NCBI GenBank assembly: GCA_037783545.1
Contig: JBBELK010001255.1
Span: 1 to 64,000 of the forward strand
Source of the DNA: Henricia sp. BOLD:AAB3569
Lineage: Eukaryota; Echinodermata; Asteroidea; Spinulosida; Echinasteridae
Length of the DNA stretch: 64,000 nt
Reading direction: 5' to 3'
This document shows positions 48,223 to 60,431 of this stretch, piece by piece. Within the stretch, counting starts at the first letter, position 1; each line of letters opens with the position of its first letter. The position numbers were made by a program, and so were the translations under genes. Below the pieces are notes generated by a model. That model had not been told where the DNA came from, searched no databases, and worked only from the letters and a program-made list of their open reading frames with translations.

Positions 48223-50241
48223 CACACCTCTTTGGGGTACTCCTGAGTTGTGCGCATGCTCAGTCATTCGGACTGTCGTTAACGCACCGCAGTTTGGCTC
48301 GGCAATTTGGTCAAAGTGTGGTCCAAACGTCGGCAAATTTGGAGGTCGAAAAATGTTCCGACGAACTTCAAATTTTGCATGCCCTAAACTCTCTATATTG
48401 CGCACTTGTCATAAAAAAATTGACAGACTTTCGCCGGGAAATGGCAGAGAAATTTCAAAGTTTAGAAAAAACTGGGTTGAGGCTTCCTGACTGCTCTCAC
48501 GCAAACCGTGGCTGTCTGTACACACCTCTTTGGGGTACTCCTGAGTTGTGCGCATGCTCAGTCATTCGGACTGTCGTTAACGCACCGCAGTTTGGCTCGG
48601 CAATTTGGTCAAAGTGTGGTCCAAACGTCGGCAAATTTGGAGGTCGAAAAATGTTCCGACGAACTTCAAATTTTGCATGCCCTAAACTCTCTATATTGCG
48701 CACTTGTCATAAAAAATTGACAGACTTTCGCCGGGAAATGGCAGAGAAATTTCAAAGTTTAGAAAAAACTGGGTTGAGGCTTCCTGACTCCTCTCACGCA
48801 AACCGTGGCTGTCTGTACACACCTCTTTGGGGTACTCCTGAGTTGTGCGCATGCTCAGTCATTCGGACTGTCGTTAACGCACCGCAGTTTGGCTCGGCAA
48901 TTTGGTCAAAGTGTGGTCCAAACGTCGGCAAATTTGGAGGTCGAAAAATGTTCCGACGAACTTCAAATTTTGCATGCCCTAAACTCTCTATATTGCGCAC
49001 TTGTCATAAAAAAATTGACAGACTTTCGCCGGGAAATGGCAGAGAAATTTTAAAGTTTAGAAAAAACTGGGTTGAGGCTTCCTGACTGCTCTCACGCAAA
49101 CCGTGGCTGTCTGTACACACCTCTTTGGGGTACTCCTGAGTTGTGCGCATGCTCAGTCATTCGGACTGTCGTTAACGCACCGCAGTTTGGCTCGGCAATT
49201 TGGTCAAAGTGTGGTCCAAACGTCGGCAAATTTGGAGGTCGAAAAATGTTCCGACGAACTTCAAATTTTGCATGCCCTAAACTCTCTATATTGCGCACTT
49301 GTCATAAAAAATTGACAGACTTTCGCCTGGAAATGGCAGAGAAATTTCAAAGTTTAGAAAAAACTGGGTTGAGGCTTCCTGACTGCTCTCACGCAAACCT
49401 TGGCTGTCTGTACACACCTCTTTGGGGTACTCCTGAGTTGTGCGCATGCTCAGTCATTCGGACTGTCGTTAACGCACCGCAGTTTGGCTCGGCAATTTGG
49501 TCAAAGTGTGGTCCAAACGTCGGCAAATTTGGAGGTCGAAAAATGTTCCGACGAACTTCAAATTTTGCATGCCCTAAACTCTCTATATTGCGCACTTGTC
49601 ATAAAAAAATTGACAGACTTTCGCCGGGAAATGGCAGAGAAATTTCAAAGTTTAGAAAAAACTGGGTTGAGGCTTCCTGACTGCTCTCACGCAAACCGTG
49701 GCTGTCTGTACACACCTCTTTGGGGTACTCCTGAGTTGTGCGCATGCTCAGTCATTCGGACTGTCGTTAACGCACCGCAGTTTGGCTCGGCAATTTGGTC
49801 AAAGTGTGGTCCAAACGTCGGCAAATTTGGAGGTCGAAAAATGTTCCGACGAACTTCAAATTTTGCATGCCCTAAACTCTCTATATTGCGCACTTGTCAT
49901 AAAAAATTGACAGACTTTCGCCGGGAAATGGCAGAGAAATTTCAAAGTTTAGAAAAAACTGGGTTGAGGCTTCCTGACTGCTCTCACGCAAACCGTGGCT
50001 GTCTGTACACACCTCTTTGGGGTACTCCTGAGTTGTGCGCATGCTCAGTCATTCGGACTGTCGTTAACGCACCGCAGTTTGGCTCGGCAATTTGGTCAAA
50101 GTGTGGTCCAAACGTCGGCAAATTTGGAGGTCGAAAAATGTTCCGACGAACTTCAAATTTTGCATGCCCTAAACTCTCTATATTGCGCACTTGTCATAAA
50201 AAAATTGACAGACTTTCGCCGGGAAATGGCAGAGAAATTTT
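48223..50241 (+). repeat. Four-monomer higher-order duplication, 1190-bp step
   Basis: Bases 48223-49051 match 49413-50241 at an offset of 1190 bp, including the A7 tract near 48411/49601 and the aattttaaag variant at 49051/50241. I found a G/C difference at 49980/48790. The aaccttgg marker precedes both copies (48210 and 49400). A tgtgcacac variant marks the left edge in the first copy only. Confidence 0.75.
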
Positions 50242-53200
50242 AAAGTTTAGAAAAAAAATGGGTTGAGGCTTCCTGACTGCTCTCACGCAAACCGTGGCTG
50301 TCTGTACACACCTCTTTGGGGTACTCCTGAGTTGTGCGCATGCTCAGTCATTCGGACTGTCGTTAACGCACCGCAGTTTGGCTCGGCAATTTGGTCAAAG
50401 TGTGGTCCAAACGTCGGCAAATTTGGAGGTCGAAAAATGTTCCGACGAACTTCAAATTTTGCATGCCCTAAACTCTCTATATTGCGCACTTGTCATAAAA
50501 AATTGACAGACTTTCGCCGGGAAATGGCAGAGAAATTTCAAAGTTTAGAAAAAACTGGGTTGAGGCTTCCTGACTGCTCTCACGCAAACCGTGGCTGTCT
50601 GTACACACCTCTTTGGGGTACTCCTGAGTTGTGCGCATGCTCAGTCATTCGGACTGTCGTTAACGCACCGCAGTTTGGCTCGGCAATTTGGTCAAAGTGT
50701 GGTCCAAACGTCGGCAAATTTGGAGGTCGAAAAATGTTCCGACGAACTTCAAATTTTGCATGCCCTAAACTCTCTATATTGCGCACTTGTCATAAAAAAT
50801 TGACAGACTTTCGCCGGGAAATGGCAGAGAAATTTCAAAGTTTAGAAAAAACTGGGTTGAGGCTTCCTGACTGCTCTCACGCAAACCGTGGCTGTCTGTA
50901 CACACCTCTTTGGGGTACTCCTGAGTTGTGCGCATGCTCAGTCATTCGGACTGTCGTTAACGCACCGCAGTTTGGCTCGGCAATTTGGTCAAAGTGTGGT
51001 CCAAACGTCGGCAAATTTGGAGGTCTAAAAATGTTCCGACGAACTTCAAATTTTGCATGCTCTAAACTCTCTATATTGCGCACTTGTCATAAAAAATTGA
51101 CAGACTTTCGCCGGGAAATGGCAGAGAAATTTCAAAGTTTAGAAAAAAACTGGGTTGAGGCTTCCTGACTGCTCTCACGCAAACCGTGGCTGTCTGTACA
51201 CACCTCTTTGGGGTACTCCTGAGTTGTGCGCATGCTCAGTCATTCGGACTGTCGTTAACGCACCGCAGTTTGCCTCGGCAATTTGGTCAAAGTGTGGTCC
51301 AAACGTCGGCAAATTTGGAGGTCGAAAATGTTCCGACGAACTTCAAATTTTGCATGCCCTAAACTCTCTACATTGCGCACTTGTCATAAAAAATTGACAG
51401 ACTTTCGCCGGGAAATGGCAGAGAAATTTCAAAGTTTAGAAAAAACTGGGTTGAGGCTTCCTGACTGCTCTCACGCAAACCGTGGCTGTCTGTACACACC
51501 TCTTTGGGGTACTCCTGAGTTGTGCGCATGCTCAGTCATTCGGACTGTCGTTAACGCACCGCAGTTTGGCTCGGCAATTTGGTCAAAGTGTGGTCCAAAC
51601 GTCGGCAAATTTGGAGGTCGAAAAATGTTCCGACGAACTTCAAATTTTGCATGCCCTAAACTCTCTATATTGCGCACTTGTCATAAAAAATTGACAGACT
51701 TTCGCCGGGAAATGGCAGAGAAATTTCAAAGTTTAGAAAAAACTGGGTTGAGGCTTCCTGACTGCTCTCACGCAAACCGTGGCTGTCTGTACACACCTCT
51801 TTGGGGTACTCCTGAGTTGTGCGCATGCTCAGTCATTCGGACTGTCGTTAACGCACCGCAGTTTGGCTCGGCAATTTGGTCAAAGTGTGGTCCAAACGTC
51901 GGCAAATTTGGAGGTCGAAAAATGTTCCGACGAACTTCAAATTTTGCATGCCCTAAACTCTCTATATTGCGCACTTGTCATAAAAAATTGACAGACTTTC
52001 GCCGGGAAATGGCAGAGAAATTTCAAAGTTTAGAAAAAACTGGGTTGAGGCTTCCTGACTGCTCTCACGCAAACCGTGGCTGTCTGTACACACCTCTTTG
52101 GGGTACTCCTGAGTTGTGCGCATGCTCAGTCATTCGGACTGTCGTTAACGCACCGCAGTTTGGCTCGGAAATTTGGTCAAAGTGTGGTCCAAACGTCGGC
52201 AAATTTGGAGGTCGAAAAATGTTCCGACGAACTTCAAATTTTGCATGCCCTAAACTCTCTATATTGCGCACTTGTCATAAAAAATTGACAGACTTTCGCC
52301 GGAAAATGGCAGAGAAATTTCAAAGTTTAGAAAAAACTGGGTTGAGGCTTCCTTACTGCTCTCACGCAAACCGTGGCTGTCTGTACACACCTCTTTGGGG
52401 TACTCCTGAGTTGTGCGCATGCTCAGTCATTCGGACTGTCGTTAACGCACCGCAGTTTGGCTCGGCAATTTGGTCAAAGTGTGGTCCAAACGTCGGCAAA
52501 TTTGGAGGTCGAAAAATGTTCCGACGAACTTCAAATTTTGCATGCCCTAAACTCTCTATATTGCGCACTTGTCATAAAAAAATTGACAGACTTTCGCCGG
52601 GAAATGGCAGAGAAATTTCAAAGTTTAGAAAAAACTGGGTTGAGGCTTCCTGACTGCTCTCACGCAAACCGTGGCTGTCTGTACACACCTCTTTGGGGTA
52701 CTCCTGAGTTGTGCGCATGCTCAGTCATTCGGACTGTCGTTAACGCACCGCAGTTTGGCTCGGCAATTTGGTCAAAGTGTGGTCCAAACGTCGGCAAATT
52801 TGGAGGTCGAAAAATGTTTCGACGAACTTCAAATTTTGCATGCCCTAAACTCTCTATATTGCGCACTTGTCATACAAAATTGACAGACTTTCGCCGGGAA
52901 ATGGCAGAGAAATTTTAAAGTTTAGAAAAAACTGGGTTGAGGCTTCCTGACTGCTCTCACGCAAACCGTGGCTGTCTGTACACACCTCTTTGGGGTACTC
53001 CTGAGTTGTGCGCATGCTCAGTCATTCGGACTGTCGTTAACGCACCGCAGTTTGGCTCGGCAATTTGGTCAAAGTGTGGTCCAAACGTCGGCAAATTTGG
53101 AGGTCGAAAAATGTTCCGACGAACTTCAAATTTTGCATGCCCTAAACTCTCTATATTGCGCACTTGTCATACAAAATTGACAGACTTTCGCCGGGAAATG

Positions 53201-53800
53201 GCAGAGAAATTTCAAAGTTTAGAAAAAACTGGGTTGAGGCTTCCTGACTGCTCTCACGCAAACCGTGGCTGTCTGTACACACCTCTTTGGGGTACTCCTG
53301 AGTTGTGCGCATGCTCAGTCATTCGGACTGTCGTTAACGCACCGCAGTTTGGCTCGGCAATTTGGTCAAAGTGTGGTCCAAACGTCGGCAAATTTGGAGG
53401 TCGAAAAATGTTCCGACGAACTTCAAATTTTGCATGCCCTAAACTCTCTATATTGCGCACTTGTCATAAACAATTGACAGACTTTCGTCGGGAAATGGCA
53501 GAGAAATTTCAAAGTTTAGAAAAAACTGGGTTGAGGCTTCCTGACTGCTCTCACGCAAACCGTGGCTGTCTGTACACACCTCTTTGGGGTACTCCTGAGT
53601 TGTGCGCATGCTCAGTCATTCGGACTGTCGTTAACGCACCGCAGTTTGGCTCGGCAATTTGGTCAAAGTGTGGTCCAAACGTCGGCAAATTTGGAGGTCG
53701 AAAAATGTTCCGACGAACTTCAAATTTTGCATGCCCTAAACTCTCTATATTGCGCACTTGTCATAAAAAATTGACAGACTTTCGCCGGGAAATGGCAGAG

Positions 53801-56800
53801 AAATTTTAAAGTTTAGAAAAAACTGGGTTGAGGCTTCCTGACTGCTCTCACGCAAACCGTGGCTGTCTGTACACACCTCTTTGGGGTACTCCTGAGTTGT
53901 GCGCATGCTCAGTCATTCGGACTGTCGTTAACGCACCGCAGTTTGGCTCGGCAATTTGGTCAAAGTGTGGTCCAAACGTCGGCAAATTTGGAGGTCGAAA
54001 AATGTTCCGACGAACTTCAAATTTTGCATTCCCTAAACTCTCTATATTGCGCACTTGTCATAAAAAATTGACAGACTTTCGCCAGGAAATGGCAGAGAAA
54101 TTTCAAAGTTTAGAAAAAACTGTGTTGAGGCTTCCTGACTGCTCTCACGCAAACCGTGGCTGTCTGTACACACCTCTTTGGGGTACTCCTGAGTTGTGCG
54201 CATGCTCAGTCATTCGGACTGTCGTTAACGCACCGCAGTTTGGCTCGGCAATTTGGTCAAAGTGTGGTCCAAACGTCGGCAAATTTGGAGGTCGAAAAAT
54301 GTTCCGACGAACTTCAAATTTTGCATGCCCTAAACTCTCTATATTGCGCACTTGTCATAAAAAATTGACAGACTTTCGCCGGGAAATGGCAGAGAAATTT
54401 CAAAGTTTAGAAAAAACTGGGTTGAGGCTTCCTGACTGCTCTCACGCAAACCGTGGCTGTCTGTACACACCTCTTTGGGGTACTCCTGAGTTGTGCGCAT
54501 GCTCAGTCATTCGGACTGTCGTTAACGCACCGCAGTTTGGCTCGGCAATTTGGTCAAAGTGTGGTCCAAACGTCGGCAAATTTGGAGGTCGAAAAATGTT
54601 CCGACGAACTTCAAATTTTGCATGCTCTAAACTCTCTATATTGCGCACTTGTCATAAAAAATTGACAGACTTTCGCCGGGAAATGGCAGAGAAATTTCAA
54701 AGTTTAGAAAAAACTGGGTTGAGGCTTCCTGACTGCTCTCACGCAAACCGTGGCTGTCTGTACACACCTCTTTGGGGTACTCCTGAGTTGTGCGCATGCT
54801 CAGTCATTCGGACTGTCGTTAACGCACCGCAGTTTGCCTCGGCAATTTGGTCAAAGTGTGGTCCAAACGTCGGCAAATTTGGAGGTCGAAAAATGTTCCG
54901 ACGAACTTCAAATTTTGCATGCCCTAAACTCTCTACATTGCGCACTTGTCATAAAAAATTGACAGACTTTCGCCGGGAAATGGCAGAGAAATTTCAAAGT
55001 TTAGAAAAAACTGGGTTGAGGCTTCCTGACTGCTCTCACGCAAACCGTGGCTGTCTGTACACACCTCTTTGGGGTACTCCTGAGTTGTGCGCATGCTCAG
55101 TCATTCGGACTGTCGTTAACGCACCGCAGTTTGGCTCGGCAATTTAGTCAAAGTGTGTTCCAAACGTCGGCAAATTTGGAGGTCGAAAAATGTTCCGACC
55201 AACTTCAAATTTTGCATGCCCTAAACTCTCTATATTGCGCACTTGTCATAAAAAATTGACAGACTTTCGCCGGGAAATGGCAGAGAAATTTCAAAGTTTA
55301 GAAAAAACTGGGTTGAGGCTTCCTGACTGCTCTCACGCAAACCGTGGCTGTCTGTACACACCTCTTTGGGGTACTCCTGAGTTGTGCGCATGCTCAGTCA
55401 TTCGGACTGTCGTTAACGCACCGCAGTTTGGCTCGGCAATTTGGTCAAAGTGTGGTCCAAACGTCGGCAAATTTGGAGGTCGAAAAATGTTCCGACGAAC
55501 TTCAAATTTTGCATGCCCTAAACTCTCTATATTGCGCACTTGTCATAAAAAATTGACAGACTTTCGCCGGAAAATGGCAGAGAAATTTCAAAGTTTAGAA
55601 AAAACTGGGTTGAGGCTTCCTTACTGCTCTCACGCAAACCGTGGCTGTCTGTACACACCTCTTTGGGGTACTCCTGAGTTGTGCGCATGCTCAGTCATTC
55701 GGACTGTCGTTAACGCACCGCAGTTTGGCTCGGCAATTTGGTCAAAGTGTGGTCCAAACGTCGGCAAATTTGGAGGTCGAAAAATGTTCCGACGAACTTC
55801 AAATTTTGCATGCCCTAAACTCTCTATATTGCGCACTTGTCATAAAAAATTGACAGACTTTCGCCGGGAAATGGCAGAGAAATTTCAAAGTTTAGAAAAA
55901 ACTGGGTTGAGGCTTCCTGACTGCTCTCACGCAAACCGTGGCTGTCTGTACACACCTCTTTGGGGTACTCCTGAGTTGTGCGCATGCTCAGTCATTCGGA
56001 CTGTCGTTAACGCACCGCAGTTTGGCTCGGCAATTTGGTCAAAGTGTGGTCCAAACGTCGGCAAATTTGGAGGTCGAAAAATGTTCCGACGAACTTCAAA
56101 TTTTGCATGCTCTAAACTCTCTATATTGCGCACTTGTCATAAAAAATTGAAAGACTTTCGCCGGGAAATGGCAGAGAAATTTCAAAGTTTAGAAAAAACT
56201 GGGTTGAGGCTTCCTGACTGCTCTCACGCAAACCGTGGCTGTCTGTACACACCTATTTGGGGTACTCCTGAGTTGTGCGCATGCTCAGTCATTCGGACTG
56301 TCGTTAACGCACCGCAGTTTGGCTCGGCAATTTGGTCAAAGTGTGGTCCAAACGTCGGCAAATTTGGAGGTCGAAAAATGTTCCGACGAACTTCAAATTT
56401 TGCATGCCCTAAACTCTCTATATTGCGCACTTGTCATAAAAAATTGACAGACTTTCGCCGGGAAATGGCAGAGAAATTTCAAAGTTTAGAAAAAAACTGG
56501 GTTGAGGCTTCCTTACTGCTCTCACGCAAACCGTGGCTGTCTGTACACACCTCTTTGGGGTACTCCTGAGTTGTGCGCATGCTCAGTCATTCGGACTGTC
56601 GTTAACGCACCGCAGTTTGGCTCGGCAATTTGGTCAAAGTGTGGTCCAAACGTCGGCAAATTTGGAGGTCGAAAAATGTTCCGACGAACTTCAAATTTTG
56701 CATGCCCTAAACTCTCTATATTGCGCACTTGTCATAAAAAATTGACAGACTTTCGCCGGGAAATGGCAGAGAAATTTCAAAGTTTAGAAAAAACTGGGTT

Positions 56801-59420
56801 GAGGCTTCCTGACTGCTCTCACGCAAACCGTGGCTGTCTGTACACACCTCTTTGGGGTACTCCTGAGTTGTGCGCATGCTCAGTCATTCGGACTGTCGTT
56901 TACGCACCGCAGTTTGGCTCGGCAATTTGGTCAAAGTGTGGTCCAAACGTCGGCAAATTTGGAGGTCGAAAAATGTTCCGACGAACTTCAAATTTTGCAT
57001 GCCCTAAACTCTCTATATTGTGCACTTGTCATAAAAAAATTGACAGACTTTCGCCGGGAAATGGCAGAGAAATTTTAAAGTTTAGAAAAAACTGGGTTGA
57101 GGCTTCCTGACTGCTCTCACGCAAACCGTGGCTGTCTGTACACACCTCTTTGGGGTACTCCTGAGTTGTGCGCATGCTCAGTCATTCGGACTGTCGTTAA
57201 CGCACCGCAGTTTGGCTCGGCAATTTGGTCAAAGTGTGGTCCAAACGTCGGCAAATTTGGAGGTCGAAAAATGTTCCGACGAACTTCAAATTTTGCATGC
57301 CCTAAACTCTCTATATTGCGCACTTGTCATAAAAAATTGACAGACTTTCGCCGGGAAATGGCAGAGAAATTTCAAAGTTTAGAAAAAACTGGGTTGAGGC
57401 TTCCTGACTGCTCTCACGCAAACCGTGGCTGTCTGTACACACCTCTTTGGGGTACTCCTGAGTTGTGCGCATGCTCAGTCATTCGGAGTGTCGTTAACGC
57501 ACCGCAGTTTGGCTCGGCAATTTGGTCAAAGTGTGGTCCAAACGTCGGCAAATTTGGAGGTCGAAAAATGTTCCGACGAACTTCAAATTTTGCATGCCCT
57601 AAACTCTCTATATTGCGCACTTGTCATAAAAAATTGACAGACTTTCGCCAGGAAATGGCAGAGAAATTTCAAAGTTTAGAAAAAACTGTGTTGAGGCTTC
57701 CTGACTGCTCTCACGCAAACCGTGGCTGTCTGTACACACCTCTTTGGGGTACTCCTGAGTTGTGCGCATGCTCAGTCATTCGGACTGTCGTTAACGCACC
57801 GCAGTTTGGCTCGGCAATTTGGTCAAAGTGTGGTCCAAACGTCGGCAAATTTGGAGGTCGAAAAATGTTCCGACGAACTTCAAATTTTGCATGCCCTAAA
57901 CTCTCTATATTGCGCACTTGTCATAAAAAATTGACAGACTTTCGCCGGGAAATGGCAGAGAAATTTCAAAGTTTAGAAAAAACTGGGTTGAGGCTTCCTG
58001 ACTGCTCTCACGCAAACCGTGGCTGTCTGTACACACCTCTTTGGGGTACTCCTGAGTTGTGCGCATGCTCAGTCATTCGGACTGTCGTTAACGCACCGCA
58101 GTTTGGCTCGGCAATTTGGTCAAAGTGTGGTCCAAACGTCGGCAAATTTGGAGGTCGAAAAATGTTCCGACGAACTTCAAATTTTGCATGCTCTAAACTC
58201 TCTATATTGCGCACTTGTCATAAAAAATTGACAGACTTTCGCCGGGAAATGGCAGAGAAATTTCAAAGTTTAGAAAAAATTGGGTTGAGGCTTCCTGACT
58301 GCTCTCACGCAAACCGTGGCTGTCTGTACACACCTCTTTGGGGTACTCCTGAGTTGTGCGCATGCTCAGTCATTCGGACTGTCGTTAACGCACCGCAGTT
58401 TGGCTCGGCAATTTGGTCAAAGTGTGGTCCAAACGTCGGCAAATTTGGAGGTCGAAAAATGTTCCGACGAACTTCAAATTTTGCATGCCCTAAACTCTCT
58501 ATATTGCGCACTTGTCATAAAAAATTGACAGACTTTCGCCGGGAAATGGCAGAGAAATTTCAAAGTTTAGAAAAAACTGGGTTGAGGCTTCCTTACTGCT
58601 CTCACGCAAACCGTGGCTGTCTGTACACACCTCTTTGGGGTACTCCTGAGTTGTGCGCATGCTCAGTCATTCGGACTGTCGTTAACGCACCGCAGTTTGG
58701 CTCGGCAATTTGGTCAAAGTGTGGTCCAAACGTCGGCAAATTTGGAGGTCGAAAAATGTTCCGACGAACTTCAAATTTTGCATGCCCTAAACTCTCTATA
58801 TTGCGCACTTGTCATAAAAAATTGACAGACTTTCGCCGGGAAATGGCAGAGAAATTTCAAAGTTTAGAAAAAACTGGGTTGAGGCTTCCTGACTGCTCTC
58901 ACGCAAACCGTGGCTGTCTGTACACACCTCTTTGGGGTACTCCTGAGTTGTGCGCATGCTCAGTCATTCGGACTGTCGTTAACGCACCGCAGTTTGCCTC
59001 GGCAATTTGGTCAAAGTGTGGTCCAAACGTCGGCAAATTTGGAGGTCGAAAAATGTTCCGACGAACTTCAAATTTTGCATGCCCTAAACTCTCTACATTG
59101 CGCACTTGTCATAAAAAATTGACAGACTTTCGCCGGGAAATGGCAGAGAAATTTCAAAGTTTAGAAAAAACTGGGTTGAGGCTTCCTGACTGCTCTCACG
59201 CAAACCGTGGCTGTCTGTACACACCTCTTTGGGGTACTCCTGAGTTGTGCGCATGCTCAGTCATTCGGACTGTCGTTAACGCACCGCAGTTTGGCTCGGC
59301 AATTTAGTCAAAGTGTGGTCCAAACGTCGGCAAATTTGGAGGTCGAAAAATTTTCCGACCAACTTCAAATTTTGCATGCCCTAAACTCTCTATATTGCGC
59401 ACTTGTCATAACAAATTGAC
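53801..59420 (+). repeat. Large higher-order repeat pair, 12-14 monomers
   Basis: Six rare markers recur in the same order: aattttaaag (53.80 and 57.07 kb), gccaggaaatgg (54.08 and 57.65), aactgtgttgagg (54.12 and 57.69), catgctctaaac (54.62 and 58.19), gtttgcctcggc (54.83 and 58.99), and aatttagtc with gaccaac (55.14 and 59.30). Offsets grow from 3269 to 3566 to 4160 bp. The second copy therefore has one extra monomer early and two more later. Confidence 0.8.
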
Positions 59421-59466
59421 AGACTTTCGCCGGGAAATGGCAGAGAAATTTCAAAGTTTAGAAAAA

Positions 59467-60431
59467 ACTGGGTTGAGGCTTCCTGACTGCTCTCACGCAA
59501 ACCGTGGCTGTCTGTACACACCTCTTTGGGGTACTCCTGAGTTGTGCGCATGCTCAGTCATTCGGACTGTCGTTAACGCACCGCAGTTTGGCTCGGCAAT
59601 TTGGTCAAAGTGTGGTCCAAACGTCGGCAAATTTGGAGGTCGAAAAATGTTCCGACGAACTTCAAATTTTGCATGCCCTAAACTCTCTATATTGCGCACT
59701 TGTCATAAAAAATTGACAGACTTTCGCCGGGAAATGGCAGAGAAATTTCAAAGTTTAGAAAAAACTGGGTTGAGGCTTCCTGACTGCTCTCACGCAAACC
59801 GTGGCTGTCTGTACACACCTCTTTGGGGTACTCCTGAGTTGTGCGCATGCTCAGTCATTCGGACTGTCGTTAACGCACCGCAGTTTGGCTCGGCAATTTG
59901 GTCAAAATGTGGTCCAAACGTCGGCAAATTTGGAGGTCGAAAAATGTTCCGACGAACTTCAAATTTTGCATGCCCTAAACTCTCTATATTGCGCACTTGT
60001 CATAAAAAATTGACAGACTTTCGCCGGGAAATGGCAGAGAAATTTCAAAGTTTAGAAAAAACTGGGTTGAGACTTCCTGACTGCTCTCACGCAAACCGTG
60101 GCTGTCTGTACACACCTCTTTGGGGTACTCCTGAGTTGTGCGCATGCTCAGTCATTCGGACTGTCGTTAACGCACCGCAGTTTGGCTCGGCAATTTGGTC
60201 AAAGTGTGGTCCAAACGTCGGCAAATTTGGAGGTCGACAAATGTTCCGACGAACTTCAAATTTTGCATGCCCTAAACTCTCTATATTGCGCACTTGTCAT
60301 AAAAAATTGACAGACTTTCGCCGGGAAATGGCAGAGAAATTTCAAAGTTTAGAAAAAACTGGGTTGAGGCTTCCTGACTGCTCTCACGCAAACCGTGGCT
60401 GTCTGTACACACCTCTTTGGGGTACTCCTGA
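59467..60431 (+). repeat. Twelve-monomer higher-order repeat, copy 1
   Basis: Matches 63036-64000 at an offset of 3569 bp (12 monomers plus 5). Shared rare markers are gtcaaaatgtgg (59901 and 63470), gagacttcc (60069 and 63638) and gtcgacaaatg (near 60234 and 63803). The left limit is an A-tract of eight in the second copy against six here. Confidence 0.8.
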
